Shown here in pieces: positions 43,872 to 51,952 of a stretch of DNA of 64,000 nt. Under the pieces are notes generated by a model. That model did not search any database, was not told where the DNA came from, and saw only the letters and a program-made list of their open reading frames with translations. The position numbers were made by a program, and so were the translations under genes. Position 1 is the stretch's first letter; every line of letters starts with the position of its first letter. The DNA lies in the NCBI GenBank assembly GCA_035299085.1, contig DATGXG010000063.1:1-64000 (forward strand), in the 5' to 3' direction. The stretch comes from Bacteroidales bacterium (GTDB taxonomy: Bacteria > Bacteroidota > Bacteroidia > Bacteroidales > UBA10428).

Positions 43872-44942
43872 ATGAAGGCATTGATTAAATCAAACGGTGT
43901 TATTTCACCGCAGCTAAGCCATAGCGCAATGCACTTTCCTGCTGAGGTGTGTCAGACTTTGAGCAACAGGCTTGTTTGCGTTGAACCCGAATACAGGAAC
44001 CTCATAAATCCGCTGCAGCTGAGGAGAATGCCAAGGATACTTAAAATGGGACTTGCATCTTCCCTGCTTTGTATAAACCGGGCCGGAGGTATCAGTCCGG
44101 ATGGCATTATTGTGGGGACAGGCCTTGGATGTATCGACAATCTCGAAAAATTTCTGATGGATGTGATTGATAATGAAGAGCACGTGACCAGTGTGCTTCC
44201 GTTTATCAATTCAACGCATAATGCTGTTGCTGCGCAGATTTCGCTTATGCTTAAAAATCATAATTACAATACAACATATTGCCATCGTGGTTTCTCGTTC
44301 GAAAGCGCGGTACAGGATGCCCTCATGCTGATTCATGAAAACAAAGCTGCGAATGTGCTGGTGGGAGGCATTGATGAATGTACTGACGATTTCATGCTTC
44401 TTCACAGTTACCTCGATGACTGGAAGCAACCGGTCAATAACCTGGAACTGCTTGACGAAAAATCAAACGGAACCATTGCCGGCGAAGGTTCCTGCTTTTT
44501 CATGCTTTCAGCCGATTCATCGCAGGAAGGTGCAGTAATCGAAGGAGTGAGAACCTTCTTAACGCCTGAAAATGCCCCGGCCCAAACCGTAGAGCATGAG
44601 ATCATTCTATTCCTCCGGGATACCGGTGTACCGGCAAACGAAATTGACGGAGTTTTATTCGGATTGAACGGTGATGTAAGATACGACAGCAATTATGAGG
44701 AGCTGATGGCCGGGTTTCTTAAGAATAAAACACATATGTACTATAAACATCTGTGCGGTGAATATTATACATCCTCCGCATTTGCACTCTGGGTTGGCTC
44801 CTTGATTCTTGAGGATGGTCAGATTCCTGAAGTTATAAAGTTGAACAGCAGTAACAAAAAGGATGTCAAAAACATATTGATATATAATCAGGTTAAAAAC
44901 TCTGAACATTCGCTGATTTATCTGAGACATGGCCGTTTATGA
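43872..44942 (+). CDS. Ketosynthase-like partner lacking the usual catalytic residues (CLF-like)
   Basis: About 356 residues from ATG 43872, beginning right after the KS. It is shorter than an active KS (396 residues). The segment NTTYCHRGFSFESAVQDA aligns with the KS active-site TISTACSSSANA but is changed, the NAHGTGT histidine is missing (FGLNGDVRYD), and GHTLGAAG is replaced by KHLCGEYYTSSAFALW. It resembles the N-terminal-KS-like chain length factors seen in aryl polyene and type II PKS clusters. Likely to form a heterodimer with the KS and fix chain length; enzymatically it is probably inactive. Confidence 0.75.
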   Translation: MKALIKSNGVISPQLSHSAMHFPAEVCQTLSNRLVCVEPEYRNLINPLQLRRMPRILKMGLASSLLCINRAGGISPDGIIVGTGLGCIDNLEKFLMDVIDNEEHVTSVLPFINSTHNAVAAQISLMLKNHNYNTTYCHRGFSFESAVQDALMLIHENKAANVLVGGIDECTDDFMLLHSYLDDWKQPVNNLELLDEKSNGTIAGEGSCFFMLSADSSQEGAVIEGVRTFLTPENAPAQTVEHEIILFLRDTGVPANEIDGVLFGLNGDVRYDSNYEELMAGFLKNKTHMYYKHLCGEYYTSSAFALWVGSLILEDGQIPEVIKLNSSNKKDVKNILIYNQVKNSEHSLIYLRHGRL

Positions 44943-46419
44943 TGCAATTATAATCGGAGGAGGCCTGGGTGGGTTACTCTGCGGTAATATTCTGAGCAAG
45001 GAAGGTTTAAAGGTATGTCTTATCGAAAAAAACCATAAGCTGGGGGGGTCATTGCAAACATTCGGCCGCAGGGGAACCATTTTCAATACAGGTCTGAACT
45101 ATACTGAAAGTTTGGGCTCCGGGCAGGTTCTTAACCAGTATTTCAAGTATTTTGGGCTGACTGACAGGCTCACATTCAAAAAACTTGACGAGAAAGGCTT
45201 TGAAGTTATCAGCTTTAACGATCGTCAATTCCGCTTTGCCATGGGCGCTGAATCTTTCCTGGAAGCAATGATCAGCGATTTTCCGGGTGAAAAGGACGGA
45301 CTTAAAACCTACCTGAAAAAAATCCATGACATATGTATGGCTATCCCGCTGTACACTTTTTCTGGTGCGCCTTCCAATATTATCGACAATACAAGTCTCA
45401 ACCAGGGAGCCTATAATTACATTAAATCGGTAATCAGCAATCCCAGGTTGCAAAATATACTTGCCGGAAACAGCATGCTGTATTCCGGAACAGCCAATTA
45501 CACGCCCCTTTATATTCACGCTCTAATTAATAATTCATTCATCGAAAGTGCCTGGCGCATTGCAGGCGGCAGCCATCTGTTAGTGAATATTCTTGCAAAT
45601 AATATTACCGATAACGGGGGAACTATCCTTAAACAACGAAAAGTAGCACGCCTTGGTCTTGAAAACGGCAGGGCATCATTTGTTGAGCTTGAAGATGGAG
45701 AACAGGTTCACGGTAAAAATTTTATCGCCAACATTCATCCGGCCGAAGTATTGAAAATTGTAGAGCCATCCAGTCTCAGAAAAACCTATACAACCCGGAT
45801 TAAAAGCCTGGAAGATACTATGGGGATGTTCACCCTGTATCTTGTATTTAAAAAAGAATCGTTTCCTTATCACAATTATAATTTTTACCATTTTAACCAG
45901 GATAATACATGGGTTGCTTCGGATTACCGTTCTGAGCATTGGCCACAGAACTATCTTTACATGCCGGTAGCCATGACACGGGATGACCAATTTGCAAAGA
46001 GCGGTTCGGTAATAACTTATATGAATTATAAGGAAGTTCAGAAATGGGAAAATACTTTCACCGGCGAACGCGGCGATGATTATATTGAATTCAAGAATGA
46101 AAAGGCTGAGATACTGCTTGATTCTGTTGAAAAGCAATTCCCGGGATTCAGGGAACATATTGATTCCTATTATACCTCAACACCGCTAACATGGAGGGAT
46201 TATACAGGCACCCGCAACGGATCTGCTTATGGCATTGTAAAGGACTTCAACCGTCCGCTGGAAACCCTGATATTGCCAAGGACACATATTCCGAATTTCT
46301 TCCTTACCGGTCAGAATAACTATGTGCATGGTATTCTAGGGGTTACAATCAGTTCGGTTGTTACCTGCTCAGGCCTGATTGACGAGGGATACCTGGTTAA
46401 GAAGATAAAAAGCGCATGA
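44929..46419 (+). CDS. FAD-dependent oxidoreductase, CrtI/RetSat-like, copy 1
   Basis: The 496-residue flavoprotein begins with an FAD-binding IIGGGLGGLLCGNIL and EKNHKLGGSLQTF, the phytoene-desaturase/retinol-saturase pattern. It overlaps the previous gene by 14 bases. The partner at 46430 is about the same length and has the same motifs, so the two are a tandem duplication. In other clusters such enzymes desaturate, isomerise or saturate polyene chains. No carotenoid genes (crtB, crtE) lie near, so action on the ACP- or resorcinol-bound chain is more likely. Exact reaction unknown. Confidence 0.87.
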   Translation: MAVYDAIIIGGGLGGLLCGNILSKEGLKVCLIEKNHKLGGSLQTFGRRGTIFNTGLNYTESLGSGQVLNQYFKYFGLTDRLTFKKLDEKGFEVISFNDRQFRFAMGAESFLEAMISDFPGEKDGLKTYLKKIHDICMAIPLYTFSGAPSNIIDNTSLNQGAYNYIKSVISNPRLQNILAGNSMLYSGTANYTPLYIHALINNSFIESAWRIAGGSHLLVNILANNITDNGGTILKQRKVARLGLENGRASFVELEDGEQVHGKNFIANIHPAEVLKIVEPSSLRKTYTTRIKSLEDTMGMFTLYLVFKKESFPYHNYNFYHFNQDNTWVASDYRSEHWPQNYLYMPVAMTRDDQFAKSGSVITYMNYKEVQKWENTFTGERGDDYIEFKNEKAEILLDSVEKQFPGFREHIDSYYTSTPLTWRDYTGTRNGSAYGIVKDFNRPLETLILPRTHIPNFFLTGQNNYVHGILGVTISSVVTCSGLIDEGYLVKKIKSA

Positions 46420-46429
46420 AAGGAAAACT

Positions 46430-47923
46430 ATGAAATATGATATAGCTATTATAGGAAGCGGATTAGGCGGACTCGAGTGTGCTTACATCCTGGCGAAGGA
46501 AGGATATAATGTTTGCGTACTCGAAAAAAACAGGGTGCTCGGGGGATGCCTGCAGACATTCAAGAGATGCGGCACTGTATTCGACACCGGCATGCATTAT
46601 ATCGGCGGAATGGATGAAGGCCGGGTATTAAACCGGTTGTTCAACTATTTCGACCTGAATTCAAGGCTGAAGTTGAAGCGCCTTGATGAGGATGGCTATG
46701 ATATAATCCGCTATGACGGCACAGACTATAAATTTGCAATGGGCTATGAGCGCTTCAGGGATACCATGATTGATCAGTTCCCCGGTGAGGCAAAGTCTAT
46801 TGACACTTACATTTCAATGGTTAAAGAAATCCGCGACTCGGTGGATATGTACAACCTCGAAAACATAACCACGTCAAACACTGCTTATCTTAAATATTAC
46901 GGTATCAGCATAGCCGAATTCCTCGAGTCAATAACGGAAAACAAGGTCTTACGCAACGTATTGGCGGGTTTGGCTCCCCTTTATGGCGGAATGAAGGAAA
47001 CATCCCCTATTTACGTCCCGCTTGTCATTCATTCTTCTTATATCGAAGGCGCCTACCGTTTCCTCGGCGGAGGCTCTCAATTGAGCGACTGCCTGGCTGA
47101 TTCGGTAAAATTTTTCGGAGGCACAATCATTCCAAAGGCCGAGGTGACCCGGATTTATCATGAAGGGGGCAGGGTGACCTCACTCGAAATCAACCATGAA
47201 GAGCGGATTGAAGCAACGAATTACATTTCTGATATTCATCCAAAGACCCTGTTAAAACTCCTCGATGAGAATGCATTCAAGGCAGCCTATAAACACCGTA
47301 TAGCAAGCATTACAGAAACGTATGGTATGTTTACTGTTTACCTTGCGATGAAAGCAAATGCCTTTCCTTACAGGAACCGTAATTATTTCTGCTACCAGGT
47401 GAAAGACCTGTGGAATGACTTTCATTACACAGAAGATACCTGGCCCGGCGGTTATATGATTCATTTTTCACCAGGCCTTGAAAATCCCGACCATACGGAT
47501 GGAATTATTGTAAACACTATTATGCGGTGGGAAGAAATGATGCCATGGCTTAATACAACCGTTGAAAACAGGGGCGATTCATACCGTGATTTCAAAAAGC
47601 ACAAATCGGAACTGGTGATGAACCAGGTAGAAAAAGATTTTCCCGGAATAAAGCAGGCGGTTCGTGCAATTTATACTTCATCACCGCTAACCTATCGTGA
47701 TTACACAGGTACGTGGGAGGGATCAGTTTATGGCATTCAAAAGGATTACAAAAACCCGATGAAAACATTAATTTTACCCCGCACACACCTGAGAAATCTT
47801 TTGCTCACCGGTCAGAACACCAATGTACACGGTGTAGTGGGGGTAACCATTGGTTCTTTCCTTACCTGTTCTGAACTTCTGGGCAAAAAATACCTGATGG
47901 ATAAGCTGTACAATGAGTGCTAA
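46430..47923 (+). CDS. FAD-dependent oxidoreductase, CrtI/RetSat-like, copy 2
   Basis: The 497-residue paralogue of the gene just before it. Seen: IIGSGLGGLECAYIL, EKNRVLGGCLQTFKR and DTGMHYIGGMDEGR, where the last is the pattern of retinol saturase-like proteins; near the end TGQNTNVHGVVGVTIGSFL closes the FAD site. It follows the first copy by 10 bases and overlaps the C45 gene by 11 bases. Differences from copy 1 (TGLNYTESLGSGQ in the place of TGMHYIGGMDEGR) suggest different substrates or stereochemistry. Confidence 0.88.
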   Translation: MKYDIAIIGSGLGGLECAYILAKEGYNVCVLEKNRVLGGCLQTFKRCGTVFDTGMHYIGGMDEGRVLNRLFNYFDLNSRLKLKRLDEDGYDIIRYDGTDYKFAMGYERFRDTMIDQFPGEAKSIDTYISMVKEIRDSVDMYNLENITTSNTAYLKYYGISIAEFLESITENKVLRNVLAGLAPLYGGMKETSPIYVPLVIHSSYIEGAYRFLGGGSQLSDCLADSVKFFGGTIIPKAEVTRIYHEGGRVTSLEINHEERIEATNYISDIHPKTLLKLLDENAFKAAYKHRIASITETYGMFTVYLAMKANAFPYRNRNYFCYQVKDLWNDFHYTEDTWPGGYMIHFSPGLENPDHTDGIIVNTIMRWEEMMPWLNTTVENRGDSYRDFKKHKSELVMNQVEKDFPGIKQAVRAIYTSSPLTYRDYTGTWEGSVYGIQKDYKNPMKTLILPRTHLRNLLLTGQNTNVHGVVGVTIGSFLTCSELLGKKYLMDKLYNEC

Positions 47924-49631
47924 AAAGAAAACATTCTTCCGCCGTACCGGTGTCAGGGTCCTGCTCGGATTTTTGGTGCTAATTGTAGTCCTTGTGATCT
48001 ACTTTACCATTGTGGCTGTTGACCGTCCCCCGCATATTGCTGACAAATCAAGCCTTTCCATTCAAAGACAACATCCCGATTCAACAACCTGGGTCTATGG
48101 AAACAATTGGATGCATAAGAGCAAGAGTGGTTTGTGGGAAGTTTACCTTGAAGGTAAGCCTTTTGAAAGGGGTGCGGCATTTGGCCAGCTTACAAAGGAG
48201 CTGCTCTATTACCAGGAAACCACATTCTTTGACCAGATCAGGGAACTTGTACCCTCCGACCGGTATCTGAAGGTTCTGAAATATTTCACCGCTTTCTTTA
48301 ACCGGAACCTGGACAAAAGTATACCCGAAGAATACAAGGATGAAATTTACGGTACATCATTTGCCTGTGCTCCTGAATACGATTTCATCGGCAGCGGATA
48401 TCAGCGACAACTGAATTACCATGCCGCTCACGACATTGGCCATGCCTTACAGGGCCTTAACCTCGTAGGATGTACATCATTCTCGGTGTGGGATGCAAAA
48501 GCATCGGATTCCTGCCTGCTGGTGGGTCGGAACTTTGACTTTTACATGGGCGATAAATTTGCTGAAAACAAAATCGTATGTTTTGTCAATCCCTCCGAAG
48601 GCAACCGGTTTATGATGATCACCTGGGCCGATCTGATCGGTGTTGTATCCGGAATGAACGAAAAAGGCCTTACCATAACTCTGAATGCATCCCGTTCATC
48701 GGTTCCAAAGCAGGCAGCAACGCCGGTTACCCTGCTGGCCAGGGAAATCCTGCAATATGCATCAACAATTGATGAGGCTTATACCATTGCAAAAAGGCGT
48801 AAGCTGTTTGTTTCAGAATCCCTGATGATCGGGTCAGCAAAAGATCATAGTACGGCTATCATTGAGAAATCGCCTCTGAAAACATCTCTTTTCCGCTCAA
48901 CAGGAAACCAGATTATCTGTTCCAATCATTTTCAGAGTGATGCTTTTGCCAACGACGAGGATAATATTGAAAATATTAAAGGTTCGGATTCCTACATGCG
49001 GTATCAGAGGGTGGAAGAACTGCTGAAAAGGCATGAGAAAATGAACGAATCGGATGTGGCAGCGGTTTTGCGTGACCAGCGGGTAATGGGCGACAGGAAC
49101 GCCGGGATGGGTAACCAGCTTTCGATTAACCAGCTGATTGCCCATCATTCGGTAATCTTTAAACCCGACAGCCTGCTCGTTTGGGTTTCCACTTCGCCCT
49201 GGCAGTTGGGTCAATACGTCGCATATGACCTTCATGAAGTTTTCGGTAGTAAAAAATCACCGGTAAGTGCATGTCATGAGATTGCTCTGGAAAACAGGGT
49301 AATTCCTGCAGATACATTCCTGAATTCACCTGATTACATGAAATTCATTGATTTCAGAAAAATGTCGGCCGAATTAAGAACTTACGGAAAAAATAAAGAG
49401 CCATTGCCGGAAGGGTTCATTGATGAATATGAAACAAAAAATCCTGAGTTCTACCAGGAATATGTAAATCTTTCATCCTATTTCGAAAAAACAGGTGATT
49501 ATGCTGATGCGCTGAAATATACCGAAACGGCACTACGGAAGATTTTGCCCGGACTGGATGAAAAGATAAAGCTTACTGAACGTTCTCAAAAATTAAGAAA
49601 AAAGGTTCACAATGGTCAAACGCAGCATTGA
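47913..49631 (+). CDS. Membrane-anchored C45 family Ntn-hydrolase (acyltransferase/amidase)
   Basis: The 572-residue protein has one N-terminal transmembrane helix (about residues 16-37) and then the C45/AAT domain (about 75-440) with Cys187 in NLVGCTSFSVWD; cleavage before this Cys would release the N-terminal nucleophile. Downstream, GRNFDFYMG is the expected active-site region. The C-terminal 60 residues look like a TPR motif (YFEKTGDYADALKYTETAL). Family members (acyl-CoA:6-APA acyltransferase, N-acylethanolamine amidase) cleave or form amide bonds to fatty acids. It overlaps the PaaK-like gene by 20 bases. It might attach a fatty chain to an amine or release it. Confidence 0.85.
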   Translation: MSAKKKTFFRRTGVRVLLGFLVLIVVLVIYFTIVAVDRPPHIADKSSLSIQRQHPDSTTWVYGNNWMHKSKSGLWEVYLEGKPFERGAAFGQLTKELLYYQETTFFDQIRELVPSDRYLKVLKYFTAFFNRNLDKSIPEEYKDEIYGTSFACAPEYDFIGSGYQRQLNYHAAHDIGHALQGLNLVGCTSFSVWDAKASDSCLLVGRNFDFYMGDKFAENKIVCFVNPSEGNRFMMITWADLIGVVSGMNEKGLTITLNASRSSVPKQAATPVTLLAREILQYASTIDEAYTIAKRRKLFVSESLMIGSAKDHSTAIIEKSPLKTSLFRSTGNQIICSNHFQSDAFANDEDNIENIKGSDSYMRYQRVEELLKRHEKMNESDVAAVLRDQRVMGDRNAGMGNQLSINQLIAHHSVIFKPDSLLVWVSTSPWQLGQYVAYDLHEVFGSKKSPVSACHEIALENRVIPADTFLNSPDYMKFIDFRKMSAELRTYGKNKEPLPEGFIDEYETKNPEFYQEYVNLSSYFEKTGDYADALKYTETALRKILPGLDEKIKLTERSQKLRKKVHNGQTQH

Positions 49632-50904
49632 AACCGGCAGTCCTGAGGAAATCAGGCGCTTCCAGGAACAGGAACTGATGAAACTTCTATCATACCTGAA
49701 GCTCAATTCAAAGTTTTACAATGCCTCTTTCAAAAGGCACAAAATCGATACTGAAAAAATTAAAACGCTGGAAGACCTGCGTCTTCTGCCATTAACAACA
49801 AAAGAAGATCTTCAGATTCACGGTAACGATTTTGTATGCGTCGAAAAAAACAAAATAGTGGATTATATCACCACTTCGGGTACCCTTGGTGATCCTGTTG
49901 TTTTCGCAATGACTGACAATGATTTGAACAGGCTAGCTTATAATGAATACCTGGGTTTTAAAATCGCAGGTTGCACGAGCAATGACGTATTCCAGCTAAT
50001 GACAACAATCGACAGGAGATTTATGGCAGGACTTGCATATTTCCTGGGATCAAGGATGCTGAAATCGGCCATGATAAGAGTGGGTAACGGTATTCCTGAA
50101 TTGCAGTGGGATTCCATACTTCGTTTTCAGCCAACCACCCTGGTGGCTGTGCCGTCATTTCTTGTAAGCATTATTGATTATGCTGAAAAGCATGGTATTA
50201 ATTACAGGGAATCAGGTGTAAAAAGAGCCATATGTATAGGCGATTCAATCCGCAACACTGATTTTACCTACAATACACTGGGAACAAAAATTTCCGGGCA
50301 TTGGCCCGAATTGAAATTGTATTCAACCTATGCCTCAACTGAAATGGCTACCTCGTTTACTGAGTGTGAGCATGGAGTGGGCGGGCATCATAATCCCGAC
50401 CTGATCATCGTTGAATTTCTTGATGAGCAGGACAATCCGGTTTCACCGGGGACACCGGGTGAGGTAACCATTACAACACTTGGTGTGGAAGGCATGCCGC
50501 TGTTACGGTTTAAAACAGGCGATATCGCCCAGTGTCATACAGAGCCCTGCAAATGCGGAAGAAATACAATACGTATAGGACCGGTATTAGGTCGTAAAAA
50601 GCAAATGATCAAATTCAAGGGCACTACTCTGTATCCGCCCGCTTTGTATGATATTCTTGAGAATATTGAAGGAGTGAAAAATTATGTGGTTGAAGTATAT
50701 ACAAACCAGATCGGAACGGATGAGATCCTGATCCGGGTGGGTTCTAACGATCATTCCGAAAGTTTTGAGAAAACGATAAAAGATCATTTCCGGGCCAAAT
50801 TGCGGGTAGCGCCATCCATCTCCTTTGAAACCGTTGATTATATCAGCAGCCTGCAACAACCCCCCATGAGCCGCAAGCCTGTGAAGTTGATTGACAGGAG
50901 GTGA
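49612..50904 (+). CDS. PaaK/CapK-like adenylate-forming enzyme
   Basis: The 430-residue protein belongs to the phenylacetate-CoA ligase / coenzyme F390 synthetase group: ATP loop YITTSGTLGDP, YASTEMATSF, RFKTGDIA, C-terminal CKCGRNT (Cys-rich loop) and the final SRKPVKLIDRR with the candidate catalytic Lys. Such enzymes activate an aryl or fatty acid as acyl-AMP and then make a CoA or ACP thioester. It overlaps the C45 gene by 20 bases and ends the second unit of the dar cluster. Substrate unknown; an aryl starter or a fatty acid are the obvious options. Confidence 0.88.
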   Translation: MVKRSIETGSPEEIRRFQEQELMKLLSYLKLNSKFYNASFKRHKIDTEKIKTLEDLRLLPLTTKEDLQIHGNDFVCVEKNKIVDYITTSGTLGDPVVFAMTDNDLNRLAYNEYLGFKIAGCTSNDVFQLMTTIDRRFMAGLAYFLGSRMLKSAMIRVGNGIPELQWDSILRFQPTTLVAVPSFLVSIIDYAEKHGINYRESGVKRAICIGDSIRNTDFTYNTLGTKISGHWPELKLYSTYASTEMATSFTECEHGVGGHHNPDLIIVEFLDEQDNPVSPGTPGEVTITTLGVEGMPLLRFKTGDIAQCHTEPCKCGRNTIRIGPVLGRKKQMIKFKGTTLYPPALYDILENIEGVKNYVVEVYTNQIGTDEILIRVGSNDHSESFEKTIKDHFRAKLRVAPSISFETVDYISSLQQPPMSRKPVKLIDRR

Positions 50905-50947
50905 AGAAGAGGTGAGAGAAGAGAGGAGAGAGGAGAGCAGGGAGTAG

Positions 50948-50986
50948 ATACTGGATACTGGATACTGGATGCTGGATGTTGGATGC
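50948..50986. repeat. Tandem heptamer tract (ATACTGG/ATGCTGG)n
   Basis: Five to six units of ATRCTGG, the reverse complement of the ATCCAGY unit at 26556, preceded by an AG-rich stretch (50903-50945, GAGAGAAGAGAGG-like). It lies in the gap after the PaaK-like gene and next to a REP-like element. Confidence 0.85.
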
Positions 50987-50994
50987 TAAAAGCC

Positions 50995-51076
50995 CGTCAT
51001 TGCGAGGAGCTTGATTAATAAATGATTATAGTTAGAATTTAACGTGACGAAGCAATCTGCCGGCACAGGAAGGACC
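50995..51076. repeat. REP-like element (long form)
   Basis: Starts CGTCATTGCGAGGAGCTTG and continues through AAATGATTATAG to GACGAAGCAATCTGCCGG and ACAGGAAGGACC. Close to the first half of the element at 3337, including the AAATGATTATAG and ACAGGAAGGACC words, so these two are the most similar copies. It lies 87 bases before the alpha/beta hydrolase gene. Confidence 0.85.
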
Positions 51077-51163
51077 CTGCAAAGACTGATTTTGCAGAAT
51101 TCAACACAACTTGACTTCATATAAATTGTTACTTATGTAAACTACTAATTATTAACCACAATC

Positions 51164-51952
51164 ATGGATAAAGAAGTTTTGTCCGGAGATGGTGTGAGAA
51201 TCCATTATAGGATAACCGGAACCGGCTCAGTTGCCCTTTTCTTTGTGCATGGCTGGCTTGGAAACGCCGGTTGGTGGAACAGTCAATGTGATTATTTTGC
51301 AAAGAGATTCATAGTCGTTCAGATCGACCTGGCAGGACATGGACAATCGGCTAAAAACAGGCAGCTTTGGTCATCAGAGCAATATGCTGCGGATATAAAA
51401 GCTGTTGCCGATGAAATCGATGCCCGGAAAATAATTCTGATAGGTCATTCCATGTCGGGTGCCTATGTCATCCAGGCTTCGTTGATTATCCCTGAAACAA
51501 TAGCCATAATACTGGTTGATACATTGCGAGACCTGGATCAGCTTATAACCTATGACCAGGCAGAGGATTTCATGTTCAGTAATTACAGGAAAGATTTCAA
51601 AGCGGCCGTTGAAAATATAATACCAAAGTATCTGTTCGTAGAAACAACACCTGCCGGTGTTCAAAGAAGGCTTCAGGATGAATTTCTCAATTACAAAGGT
51701 GACATGGCCATTAAAGTCATTGAACCGTTATATAAAGCGGATATCCGTGCCCTGGCAAAGGAAGTCATGGTGCCGGTAAGGGCAATTAATTCCGACTATA
51801 GTCCCACCAACCTTGAATCCAACCGCAAATACTTCAATGATTTTAATTACACAACCATTATGGGAACCGGCCATTACCCGATGCTTGAGAAACCTGATGA
51901 ATTCAACAGGCAACTCGAACAAGTTTTGAATGATATGGATTTAAGAGGGTGA
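51164..51952 (+). CDS. Alpha/beta-fold hydrolase
   Basis: The 262-residue protein has oxyanion VHGWLGN (residues about 28-34), nucleophile Ser96 in IGHSMSGAY, an acid near SDYSP and His in GTGHYPMLEKP (about residue 246). The fold and motif order are those of lipases, esterases and haloperoxidase-like enzymes. It lies 259 bases from the PaaK-like gene on the same strand, with REP and heptamer repeats between, so membership in the dar cluster is uncertain. Substrate unknown. Confidence 0.88.
   Translation: MDKEVLSGDGVRIHYRITGTGSVALFFVHGWLGNAGWWNSQCDYFAKRFIVVQIDLAGHGQSAKNRQLWSSEQYAADIKAVADEIDARKIILIGHSMSGAYVIQASLIIPETIAIILVDTLRDLDQLITYDQAEDFMFSNYRKDFKAAVENIIPKYLFVETTPAGVQRRLQDEFLNYKGDMAIKVIEPLYKADIRALAKEVMVPVRAINSDYSPTNLESNRKYFNDFNYTTIMGTGHYPMLEKPDEFNRQLEQVLNDMDLRG

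Noticed and set aside
43872..44942. Second active ketosynthase
   Set aside because: The HGTGT histidine and the GHxxGxxG motif are missing and the active-site Cys region is rearranged, so it is treated as a CLF-like partner.
44929..47923. Carotenoid biosynthesis
   Set aside because: The flavoenzymes resemble CrtI, but no phytoene or GGPP synthase gene lies in the window and the neighbours are ACP, KS and dar genes.
49612..50904. Nonribosomal peptide adenylation domain
   Set aside because: Length, CKCG loop and TSGTLGDP motif fit the PaaK/F390 synthetase group; there is no carrier or condensation domain.
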